Source: DATBLY01 sp036555125 (GTDB lineage Bacteria > Actinomycetota > UBA4738 > HRBIN12). From it: a stretch of DNA of 5,142 nucleotides. The DNA lies in the NCBI GenBank assembly GCA_036555125.1, contig DATBLY010000009.1, forward strand, positions 1 through 5,142, in the 5' to 3' direction. A program made the translations under genes and the position numbers. Positions 1-5,117 of this stretch are shown in pieces; the stretch's first letter is position 1, and every line of letters starts with the position of its first letter. The notes below the pieces were generated by a model that saw only the letters and a list, made by a program, of their open reading frames with translations, searched no databases and was not told the DNA's origin.

Positions 1-199
1 GTACGCCGGCGGCGCGGGCGGCGTCGAGCAGCGCCCGCATGCCCGGCGTCGATCGCGCGCCGTGCGCGACCGCCACGCGCTCCACGCCGCCGGCGCGCAG
101 GGCCTCGGTCACGGCTCGCCTGCCCCCGATCGTCCGACGACGAGGACGCGACGCGTCTCGCGTGCGGCGACGGGGAGGCTCCCCGCGCGTCCCGCTCAT
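1..199 (-). CDS. rlmB: TrmH/SpoU-family 23S rRNA 2'-O-ribose methyltransferase RlmB, N-terminal part (runs off the window)
   Basis: Only the first 66 codons are present; the rest lies beyond the left edge. The family methylates the 2'-O of a guanosine in 23S rRNA using S-adenosylmethionine. Residues 1-23 are a basic, Arg-rich linker. From residue 24 the sequence IGGRRAVTEALRAG (24-37) followed by VERVAVAHGARS (39-50) matches the opening of the SpoU substrate-binding domain (usually GRxxVxEALRAG...VxRVxVAxGAR). The SAM-binding knot domain is not in the window, so this is a call from the N-terminus only. The ATG at 199 overlaps the ispF stop in an ATGA. No Shine-Dalgarno is visible before it, so translation is probably coupled to ispF. 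In many actinobacteria cysS separates ispF and rlmB; here it does not. Another SpoU-family paralogue (TrmH-like) cannot be excluded. Confidence 0.8.
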   Translation of the reverse strand, partial: MSGTRGEPPRRRTRDASRPRRRTIGGRRAVTEALRAGGVERVAVAHGARSTPGMRALLDAARAAGV

Positions 200-672
200 A
201 CGAGCACCGCGAGGGCGAGCGCGCCGATCCCGTCGCCGACGAGGCCGAGGCCCTCCGGACGCGTCGCCTTCACGGAGACGCGATCGGTCCCCACCCCGAT
301 CGCGCGCGCGAGGGCGGAGCGGATGTCCTCACGCCGGGGCGCGATCGAGGGTCGATCGCAGATCACGGTCACGTCGCACGACGCCGGCACGTGGCCGAGC
401 GCGTGGAGCAGCTGCACGACCTTGCCGAGCAGCTCGATCCCGCCGATCCCGGCGGTCGAGGGGTCGGCGTCGGGGAAGTGCTGCCCGATGTCTCCCATCG
501 CGGCGGCGCCCAACAGGGCGTCCGCGAGCGCGTGACAGACCGCGTCGCCGTCCGAATGCCCGGCGAGCCCGGGCTCGTTCTCGAAGCGGACCCCGCCGAG
601 CCACAGGGGTCGGGACGCGTCGTGAGGATGGACATCGAAGCCGAGCCCGACCCGCGGCGGCGGATCACCCAC
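196..672 (-). CDS. ispF: 2-C-methyl-D-erythritol 2,4-cyclodiphosphate synthase
   Basis: This cytosolic enzyme of the MEP isoprenoid pathway cyclises CDP-methylerythritol 2-phosphate to MEcPP, releasing CMP. At 158 aa it is full family length (E. coli about 159). The divalent metal ligands are visible: D13 and H15 in GFDVH (11-15), and H47 in VCHALADALLG (45-55). Other conserved motifs are AGHSDGD (37-43), MGDIGQHFPD (59-68) and the C-terminal KATRPEGLG (135-143), followed by the glycine-rich GDGIGALA. The start is GTG at 672, preceded by GGAGG at 686-682 on the minus strand, 9 nt away. It overlaps the last 8 nt of ispD (GTGGGTGA), and its own stop overlaps the rlmB ATG. It is therefore the middle gene of a coupled trio. 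IspD makes the CDP-ME that IspE phosphorylates to give the IspF substrate; ispE is not in this window. No missing residue or damage was seen. Confidence 0.96.
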   Translation of the reverse strand: MGDPPPRVGLGFDVHPHDASRPLWLGGVRFENEPGLAGHSDGDAVCHALADALLGAAAMGDIGQHFPDADPSTAGIGGIELLGKVVQLLHALGHVPASCDVTVICDRPSIAPRREDIRSALARAIGVGTDRVSVKATRPEGLGLVGDGIGALALAVLV

Positions 673-1360
673 GCGAGCGCCCCTCCCACGCCTCGGCCCG
701 GGTCAGGTCCGCGGGCGTCGTGATCTTGAAGTTCTCCGGCTCTCCCGCGACGGTGCGGACCCGGTACCCGGCCCACTCGAGCACCGCCGCGTCGTCGGTG
801 AAGGCGCCTCCGGCGGCCCGCGCGCGCGCGTGGGCGTCCCGCAGCGCGACCAGCTCGAACGCCTGCGGCGTCTGGGCCAGGACGAGCCGATCCCGGGGTT
901 CCGTGACGACGATCGTCCCGTCGTCGACGCGCTTGACGGTGTCGGTCACGGCGACGACGGGGATCGCGCCGGCGACGCCGTCGCGCGCCCCGGCGGCCGC
1001 CGCCGCGATCACCGCGTCGAACAGCGCCGGCGTCGCGAACGGGCGGGCGGCGTCGTGGATCGCGACGACGTCCACCCCGTCGGGAACGGCGGCGAGGGCG
1101 CGGCGGACCGAATCCTGCCGGGTCTCCCCTCCCTCGATCACGACCACCCCGGGGCCGACGATCGTCCGGATCTCGTCCTCGCGGCCCGCGGGCGCCGTCA
1201 CGAGGACGCCCTCGACGCACGACCCCCGGGCGGCCTCGACCGCCAGGGCCACGATCGGCGCTCCGCCCACTCGGACCAGGGATTTCGGCGTCGCGGTGTC
1301 CAGGCGACGGCCGACCCCGGCCGCCAGCACGATCGCGAACGCCCGGACCGGTCCCGTCAT
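665..1360 (-). CDS. ispD: 2-C-methyl-D-erythritol 4-phosphate cytidylyltransferase
   Basis: The enzyme couples MEP to CTP to give CDP-methylerythritol and pyrophosphate (MEP pathway, cytosol). The protein has 231 aa, normal for the family. Visible motifs are the nucleotide-binding loop VLAAGVGRRL (11-20) with the catalytic Lys at K26 (TPKSL), GGETRQDSV (77-85), IHDAARP (101-107; D103 and R106 contact substrate), QTPQAF (163-168), FTDDAAVLEWAG (187-198) and GEPENFKITTPADL (206-219) with the second key lysine K212. The start is ATG at 1360. It has no Shine-Dalgarno: the bases just upstream are pyrimidine-rich (CTTCCCCC). A four-codon ORF at 1371-1357 ends in the same ATGA. The PIN-TRAM gene ends 51 nt upstream and ispF begins inside the ispD 3' end. 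The usual Gln or Ala after the Lys of the PKQ motif is Ser27 here, within family variation. Confidence 0.96.
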   Translation of the reverse strand: MTGPVRAFAIVLAAGVGRRLDTATPKSLVRVGGAPIVALAVEAARGSCVEGVLVTAPAGREDEIRTIVGPGVVVIEGGETRQDSVRRALAAVPDGVDVVAIHDAARPFATPALFDAVIAAAAAGARDGVAGAIPVVAVTDTVKRVDDGTIVVTEPRDRLVLAQTPQAFELVALRDAHARARAAGGAFTDDAAVLEWAGYRVRTVAGEPENFKITTPADLTRAEAWEGRSRG

Positions 1361-1411
1361 GGGGGAAGCATGCCAGACGGCCCGCGCGCGGGGTCGGTCA
1401 GGGCCGAAGCG
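1357..1411 (-). other. PIN-TRAM/ispD junction with a GC palindrome and no ribosome binding site
   Basis: The short gap contains the perfect 12-bp palindrome CCCGCGCGCGGG at 1381-1392. A tiny ORF follows at 1371-1357 on the minus strand (ATG CTT CCC CCA TGA), whose stop overlaps the ispD ATG. No T-tract follows the palindrome on the minus strand, so it is not a classical intrinsic terminator. ispD is most likely reached by read-through from the gene upstream. The tiny ORF also lacks a ribosome binding site and may be chance. Confidence 0.3.
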
Positions 1412-2485
1412 TCAGGCGTCCACCTGAGCCAACGCGGCGAAGACCATCCGCCCGGTGGTGGTCTGGATCACGTTCGTGACCCGGACCTCCACCTGCGTTC
1501 CGATGTGCTCGTCGGACTTCTCCACGACGACCATCGTGCCGTCGTCGAGGTAGCCCACCCCCTGGCCGTGCTCGCGGCCCTCCTTGACCAGGCGCACCGA
1601 GATCTCATCGCCGGCCGAGTAGGGCACCCGGAACTTCGACGCCAGGGCGTTGATCTGGGCGACGGGCACCCGAAGCGCCTCGGCGACCTTCGCGAGGTTC
1701 GCGTCGACCGTGATCAGCGTGCCGCCGCGCTCGCGGGCCAGACGGACGAGGGCGGCGTCGACGTCCATCACGCCCGCCTCCTCGACGAGCTGGATCTGCA
1801 CGGTCGGCGCCTTCTGGAGCTCGACGAGCACGTCGAGCCCCCGGCGTCCACGGGTGCGCCGGCGGGGGTCCGACGAGTCCGCGATCGCCTGCAGCTCGCG
1901 GAGCACGCCATCGTGGAGCAGGACCGTGCCGGCGATGAAGCCCGTCGCCACGAGGTCGGCGACGCGGCCGTCGATCAGGGCGCTCGTATCGATCACGTGC
2001 AGGTCGCCGCGGCTCGACACCGCGGCCCGGGGCTTCATCCCGACCAGCCCGAAGATGTCCTCGTACTTCGCCGAGCCCAGCCGGAACCCGAGCGAGAACA
2101 GCACCATGTAGATGAAGATGATCGCGGGCCAGGCGGCGGCCGCCGGCAGGAACAGCAGCGGCACCATCAGGAGCGCGCCGATCAGCAAGCCGACCACGAG
2201 CCCGACCACGCCGCCGGCGAGCTGCGGGGCGGGTGTCCGCCGGAGCTCTCGCTCGATCCCGGTGACGGCGCGGAGCGTCAGTCGCCCGAGCACGCCCCCG
2301 ATCACGTAGCCGATCCCGGCGCCCAGGAACACGTACAGCACCGTTCGGGCCGCGTTCGGCTCCGCGACGCGCGATCCCACCTCGTAGCCGGCGGCTCCCA
2401 GGAGCGCGATGAAGATCGTGCGGACGCCCTCGACCAGGCGTCCCTTCACGGCGCTCTTGCGACCCTCCGACGTGGTGTCGCCCAT
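1412..2485 (-). CDS. Membrane-anchored PIN/TRAM-domain protein (YacL-like putative RNase)
   Basis: With the start at ATG 2485 the protein has 357 aa. The N-terminal third is hydrophobic, with about four predicted membrane segments (roughly 22-40, 48-67, 90-113 and 118-137). A PIN nuclease domain follows (about 162-280), beginning HVIDTSALIDGR (163-174). Its four acidic metal-binding candidates are all present: D166, E197 (VLRELQ), D243 (VDAALVRLA) and D261 (TVDANLAKVA). The signature DSSDPRRRTRGRRGLD (203-218) is typical of this family. Residues about 290-353 form a TRAM RNA-binding domain, with GQGVGYLDDGTMVVVE (307-322) and TTTGRMVFAAL. Relatives such as B. subtilis YacL sit beside carD and ispD; the cellular substrate is not established. 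I chose ATG 2485 because AAGGA lies 10 nt upstream and the first membrane segment follows closely. ATG 2524 (GGGAG 7 nt upstream) and GTG 2554 in the same frame are alternatives that would add a basic tail. Confidence 0.9.
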   Translation of the reverse strand: MGDTTSEGRKSAVKGRLVEGVRTIFIALLGAAGYEVGSRVAEPNAARTVLYVFLGAGIGYVIGGVLGRLTLRAVTGIERELRRTPAPQLAGGVVGLVVGLLIGALLMVPLLFLPAAAAWPAIIFIYMVLFSLGFRLGSAKYEDIFGLVGMKPRAAVSSRGDLHVIDTSALIDGRVADLVATGFIAGTVLLHDGVLRELQAIADSSDPRRRTRGRRGLDVLVELQKAPTVQIQLVEEAGVMDVDAALVRLARERGGTLITVDANLAKVAEALRVPVAQINALASKFRVPYSAGDEISVRLVKEGREHGQGVGYLDDGTMVVVEKSDEHIGTQVEVRVTNVIQTTTGRMVFAALAQVDA

Positions 2486-2627
2486 CCCCCACGGTTCCTT
2501 CCGTCGGGCCCGGAACGGGGCCATCCGATGTCTCCCATACCCATCGGCGCCCACGGGGCGCGACCTGAAGCCGCACGCGCAGGAACCCCCGGATGGGGGA
2601 TGGACTTCGGGTTGGGGGGAAGGGCCC
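2486..2627 (-). other. carD/PIN-TRAM intergenic region with short hairpins
   Basis: These 142 bases hold two perfect short inverted repeats: CCCCC-GGAT-GGGGG at 2586-2599 and GCGCCC-ACG-GGGCGC at 2547-2561. A third, the palindrome AAGGGCCCTT (2620-2629), overlaps the carD TAA stop. None is followed on the minus strand by a run of T, so no intrinsic terminator can be claimed. No promoter with both boxes was recognised. If the PIN-TRAM gene starts at 2554 or 2524, part of this stretch is coding. Confidence 0.35.
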
Positions 2628-3137
2628 TTAGGCCTGAGCCGCCATCTTGACGCCGTGGGCGCCGTCGATGACCTCGTCGATCATCAGCTCGGCCTGCTCC
2701 TCGGACTTGCCCGTGGCGTGGGAGAGCTCCGAGATCAGGATCTGACGGGCCTTCAAGATCATCCGCTTCTCGCCGGCGGACAGGCCCTTCTCGCGCTCGC
2801 GGATCGCCAGGTTCCGCAGCACCTCGGCCACCTGGTAGGGGTCGCCGGAATGGAGCTTCTCCATGTTGTTCTTGAAGCGGCGGCTCCAGTTGGCGGCCAT
2901 CGAGGATTCCTCCTCGGTGAGGACCTTCAGGACCTTCTTCACCTCGTTCTTGCTGACGACCCGCCGCAGCCCCACCTGATCGGTGGAATCGACCGGGATC
3001 ATCAGCGTCAGGTCCCCGTACGCGACCCGCAGGACCAGGTAGGTCCGCTTCTCCCCCAGGAACTCCTTCTCGCGGAGCTCCTGGATCACTGCCGCCCCAT
3101 GTTCCGGATGCACAACCGTGTCGCCCTTACGGAACAC
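2628..3137 (-). CDS. carD: CarD-family RNA polymerase-binding transcription regulator
   Basis: CarD binds the RNA polymerase beta subunit through an N-terminal Tudor-like domain and stabilises the open promoter complex through its C-terminal helical DNA-binding domain, notably at rRNA promoters. With the start at GTG 3137 the product has 169 aa, close to the 162 aa of mycobacterial CarD. The N-terminus FRKGDTVVHPEHGAAVI (2-18) is the family opening; GEKRTYLVLRVAYGDLTLMIPV (28-49) completes the RNAP-interaction domain. In the C-terminal domain NWSRRFKNNMEKL (83-95) carries W84, the counterpart of the tryptophan that wedges into the promoter minor groove, and GLSAGEKRMILKARQIL (118-134) is strongly conserved. 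AGGGGG lies 4 nt before the GTG. An upstream in-frame ATG at 3200 would add about 21 residues absent from the family, with two rare TTA codons, and would cover a likely promoter, so I reject it. Confidence 0.95.
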   Translation of the reverse strand: MFRKGDTVVHPEHGAAVIQELREKEFLGEKRTYLVLRVAYGDLTLMIPVDSTDQVGLRRVVSKNEVKKVLKVLTEEESSMAANWSRRFKNNMEKLHSGDPYQVAEVLRNLAIREREKGLSAGEKRMILKARQILISELSHATGKSEEQAELMIDEVIDGAHGVKMAAQA

Positions 3138-3181
3138 GAGACCCCCTAGCGAGAGATGTGGTCGACGGGAACGCCTCGGTA

Positions 3182-3211
3182 AGGGTAACACGGGAGGCAT
3201 CGGCGAGGCAA
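3182..3211 (-). promoter_or_regulatory. Candidate carD promoter
   Basis: On the minus strand TTGCCT (3211-3206, a -35 like TTGACA with 4 of 6 matches) is separated by 18 nt from TACCCT (3187-3182, fitting the actinobacterial TANNNT -10 pattern). Transcription would begin near 3175, giving a leader of about 38 nt before the GTG at 3137. It lies in the 127-nt gap between radA and carD, where a separate promoter makes sense because carD is usually expressed more strongly and constantly than radA. This is a motif match by eye and is weak in the -10. Confidence 0.4.
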
Positions 3212-3264
3212 CCCAAAACCGCAGGTCAGAGGCCTAATGGACGCCTCGGGGGACATCCGAAGAC

Positions 3265-4614
3265 CTACGCCGAACGTCGGTCGGGGCGGTTTTCCACAGG
3301 TCGGAGGGCCCATCCGAGGGCGTCGCGGACGTGCCCGACCGGCACGATCCGCAACCCGTCGGGGCCCGAACGGGGGGCGTCGGGGGCGAACACGGTCGAG
3401 CACCCCGCCCCGTGGGCGGCCGTGAGGCGCTGCGCGAGGCCCGGCGCGCCGCGGACGGCGCCCGTGAGGGATACCTCCCCCACGAACGCCGCGCCGGCCG
3501 GCGGCGCGACCCCGGTGGCGGCGGAGACGAGCGCGGCGGCGACCGCCAGGTCGCAGCCGGGGTCGTCCACCCGCACGCCGCCCGCCGTGGCGGCGAAGAG
3601 CTCCGCGCGGGAGAGCGGGAGCCCCGCGGCCCGGTCCAGCACCGCCGCGACCAGCTGGAACCGCCGGGGATCCAGGCCGGTCGCCTGCCGGCGGGCCGGA
3701 CCCTCGGCGGATCCGACGAGCGCCTGGATCTCGACCGCGACGGCGCGACGCCCCGTTCGGGGCAGCCCGATCGCCGCTCCGGGGTCGCCGGACCGCGAGC
3801 ACAGGACGAGGGTCGGATCGATCTCGCGCAACCCCGTGGGGCTCATCTCGAACCACGCGCTCTCGCCCTCGGCCCCGAACCGGTTCTTCCCGCCCGCCAG
3901 CACCCGCAGGCCGGACCTGGGATCGCCCTCGAACGTGAGCACCACGTCGACGGCGTGCTCGAGCGCCCGCGGCCCCGCCAGGTCGCCGTCCTTGGTCACG
4001 TGGCCGGTGGCGAGGACCGCGATCCCCTCGGACTTGGCGAGCCCCACGAGGGCGTCGGCCGCGGCACGGACCTGCGCGACCCCGCCAGCCACGTGAGCGG
4101 CCTCGGGGTCGCGGATCGCCTGGATCGAGTCGACGGCGAGCAGGAAGGGCCGGACCGAGCGGGCGGTCTCGACGACGGCGTGGAGATCGCGTCCCGGCGC
4201 GAACGACACGGCGTCGACCGCGACCCCGAGGCGCCGGGCCCGCGCGGCGACCTGCCGGTGGGACTCCTCGCCCGACACCAGCAGGCACGCCCGGCCTTCC
4301 GCCGAGAGCGCCGAGAGCGCGTGCAGGAGCAGCGTGGACTTGCCGATCCCGGGCTCGCCGGCGAGCAGGATCACCGAGGCCGGGACGATCCCCCCGCCGA
4401 GGACCCGATCGATCCCGGCGAGCCCGACCGGCGCCCGCTCCTCGGCCTCCGGCCCGGCACCGAGGGGCTGGACCGGCGACGCGGAGGCCCCCGACCCCTG
4501 AGCGGTCGCGGCCTCGATCGTGCCCCAGGCGCCGCACCCGGGGCAGCGGCCCACCCACCGAGACACCTGTTGGCGACAATCGCCGCAGACGAAGACGGAT
4601 CGGGTCCTGGCCAC
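3265..4614 (-). CDS. radA: DNA repair protein RadA (RecA-like branch-migration ATPase)
   Basis: RadA (Sms) is a hexameric RecA-related ATPase that promotes branch migration of recombination intermediates with RecA. The protein has 449 aa, normal for the family. In order: a four-cysteine zinc finger, C10-x2-C13 and C24-x2-C27; the linker GIDRVLGGGIVPASVIL (67-83); Walker A GEPGIGKST (86-94, K92); SGEES (114-118); Walker B-like LLAVDSIQ (158-165); TGHVTKDGDLAGPRALEH (203-220); the RadA-specific KNRFG (243-247); then a Lon-protease-like C-terminal domain from about 270 with GEVSLTGAVR. The start is GTG at 4614; an in-frame TAG 12 nt upstream excludes any longer form. The only ribosome-binding candidate, AGGG at 4625-4622, lies in a perfect hairpin. 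The DUF2630 gene ends 59 nt upstream. disA, often next to radA in actinobacteria, is absent. No damage seen. Confidence 0.97.
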   Translation of the reverse strand: MARTRSVFVCGDCRQQVSRWVGRCPGCGAWGTIEAATAQGSGASASPVQPLGAGPEAEERAPVGLAGIDRVLGGGIVPASVILLAGEPGIGKSTLLLHALSALSAEGRACLLVSGEESHRQVAARARRLGVAVDAVSFAPGRDLHAVVETARSVRPFLLAVDSIQAIRDPEAAHVAGGVAQVRAAADALVGLAKSEGIAVLATGHVTKDGDLAGPRALEHAVDVVLTFEGDPRSGLRVLAGGKNRFGAEGESAWFEMSPTGLREIDPTLVLCSRSGDPGAAIGLPRTGRRAVAVEIQALVGSAEGPARRQATGLDPRRFQLVAAVLDRAAGLPLSRAELFAATAGGVRVDDPGCDLAVAAALVSAATGVAPPAGAAFVGEVSLTGAVRGAPGLAQRLTAAHGAGCSTVFAPDAPRSGPDGLRIVPVGHVRDALGWALRPVENRPDRRSA

Positions 4615-4616
4615 GC

Positions 4617-4640
4617 TCGGACCCTACGCCGCGGGTCCGA
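4617..4640 (-). promoter_or_regulatory. Perfect 8-bp inverted repeat over the radA ribosome binding site
   Basis: TCGGACCC (4617-4624) and GGGTCCGA (4633-4640) are exact reverse complements around an 8-nt loop, and after a 3-nt bulge GCTC/GAGC could extend the stem. On the minus strand the hairpin ends 2 nt before the radA GTG. GGG of the AGGG ribosome-binding candidate is buried in its 3' arm. It could limit radA translation, end transcription of the upstream DUF2630 gene (though no T-run follows), or be a dyad operator. The repeat is seen; the role is inferred. Confidence 0.5.
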
Positions 4641-4673
4641 CACGAGCGGGTCGGGACGCGACGGAGCTTCGGG

Positions 4674-4916
4674 TCAGGCGATGTAGCCCTCGACCGTGTC
4701 GGTGTCGCGCACCGTCGCGTCCATGGGGTCGAGCCCCGCCGCCCGCCGAGCGCGGCGCTGGTGCAGCAGGTCCCAACACTGGTCAAGCCGGACCTGGAGC
4801 TGGTTCAGCCGCTCGCGGTCGGCCTCGCTCGCCTCGCCCCGCCCTTCCAGTTCGAAGAGCTCGTGCTCTTCGGCGGCCAGCCGGTTGATCGTCTCCAGCA
4901 CGTCTTCGTCGCTCAT
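4674..4916 (-). CDS. DUF2630-family small protein
   Basis: An 80-aa acidic-then-basic protein of unknown function, of a family I know mainly from actinobacteria. Recognisable features are the N-terminal DVLETINRLAAEEHELFELE (5-24), a charged helical middle, the near-diagnostic LDQCWDLLHQRRARR (44-58) and the C-terminal DTVEGYIA (73-80, typically ..VEGYxQ). The pattern suggests a two-helix hairpin or short coiled coil, without signal peptide or membrane segment. The start is ATG 4916, with GGAGG (4926-4922 on the minus strand) 5 nt before it. ATG 4928, four codons earlier, is possible but less well placed. The frame stays open further upstream to the window edge, but that stretch is arginine- and glycine-rich, lacks family resemblance and overlaps a likely regulatory region. 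It is followed by radA after 59 nt. No function can be assigned from the sequence. Confidence 0.85.
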   Translation of the reverse strand: MSDEDVLETINRLAAEEHELFELEGRGEASEADRERLNQLQVRLDQCWDLLHQRRARRAAGLDPMDATVRDTDTVEGYIA

Positions 4917-4931
4917 CGAGGCCTCCATGCG

Positions 4932-4937
4932 TATACT
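4932..4937 (+). promoter_or_regulatory. Candidate -10 box for a divergent plus-strand transcript
   Basis: TATACT matches the -10 consensus TATAAT at 5 of 6 positions and stands out in very GC-rich surroundings. Transcription would start near 4944, leaving about 45 nt before the ATG at 4989. No good -35 box sits 16-18 nt upstream, which is not unusual for actinobacterial promoters. The embedded GTATAC is palindromic, but on the minus strand the resulting start site would fall within the ribosome binding site of the DUF2630 gene, so use in that direction is unlikely. Confidence 0.4.
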
Positions 4938-4948
4938 CCGCCCGGGTG

Positions 4949-4968
4949 CCGACCGTACCACCGACCGT
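4949..4968. repeat. 8-bp direct repeat CCGACCGT separated by ACCA
   Basis: Two perfect copies of CCGACCGT (4949-4956 and 4961-4968) are spaced 12 bp start to start, close to one helical turn. They lie just downstream of the TATACT box on the plus strand and upstream of the DUF2630 start on the other strand. The position suggests a regulator binding site affecting one or both directions. No known operator is recognised and chance cannot be ruled out. Confidence 0.4.
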
Positions 4969-4988
4969 TCGGAAGGAGGGATGAGCAC

Positions 4989-5045
4989 ATGGCTGCGATC
5001 TCCGTCGCCAGCGTCAGCGTGCCTCGTCCCTCCGGTCGCTCGTAG
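4989..5045 (+). CDS. Possible 18-codon leader peptide, divergent to the DUF2630 gene
   Basis: The ORF encodes MAAISVASVSVPRPSGRS and ends at TAG. GGAGGG (4975-4980) lies 8 nt before the ATG, one of the best ribosome binding sites in the window. The peptide is rich in Val, Ser and Ala in its first half. G or C ends 14 of 18 codons. An overlapping frame from ATG 4981 is open to the window edge, but its third positions are much less GC-rich and the strong site would sit directly on its start, so it is unlikely. The peptide matches no leader family I recognise. It could regulate the gene that appears to begin at 5118, or be chance. Confidence 0.35.
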   Translation: MAAISVASVSVPRPSGRS

Positions 5046-5117
5046 GTCCTCCGAGCACCCACCGCGACTCCCGGGACGAGGCGTCCGCACGCCATCGATC
5101 CCGAGGAGGAACCCGCG
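5046..5117 (+). promoter_or_regulatory. Possible structured leader between the short ORF and the TTG start
   Basis: TCCTCC (5047-5052), just past the stop of the 18-codon ORF, is exactly complementary to the GGAGGA ribosome binding site at 5105-5110. Between them lies a perfect small hairpin, GGCGT-CCGC-ACGCC (5080-5093). The folded form would hide the downstream site. There is no T-tract, so any control would be at translation. Such matches arise readily in GC-rich DNA, so this is tentative. Confidence 0.25.

Noticed and set aside
816..832. Run of alternating CG (Z-DNA-like) within ispD
   Set aside because: It is explained by consecutive Ala/Arg codons (HARARAAG) in a GC-rich gene. No sign of function beyond coding.
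2586..2599. CCCCC-GGAT-GGGGG hairpin as a terminator after carD
   Set aside because: The stem is only 5 bp and the minus strand continues TTCCTG, not a T-run, so an intrinsic terminator is not supported.
830..2650. 606-codon open frame on the plus strand across ispD and the PIN-TRAM gene
   Set aside because: It is antisense to two well-identified genes. Its product is rich in Arg, His, Asp and Gly with no recognisable domain, as expected from reverse frames in high-GC DNA.
3215..3255. GAGGC...GCCTC inverted repeat followed by GGTTTTGGG after radA
   Set aside because: The stem is 5 bp with a 9-nt loop and the T-run is short and displaced by several bases. It is too weak to call a radA terminator.
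3331..4686. 451-codon open frame on the plus strand opposite radA
   Set aside because: It is antisense to an intact radA with all its motifs, has a low-complexity Arg/Gly/Asp product, and shows no family resemblance.
3146..4786. 546-codon open frame on the minus strand in another frame over radA
   Set aside because: It is a frame-shifted shadow of radA with an extremely Arg/Gly/Pro-rich product, and it crosses the radA and DUF2630 gene boundaries.
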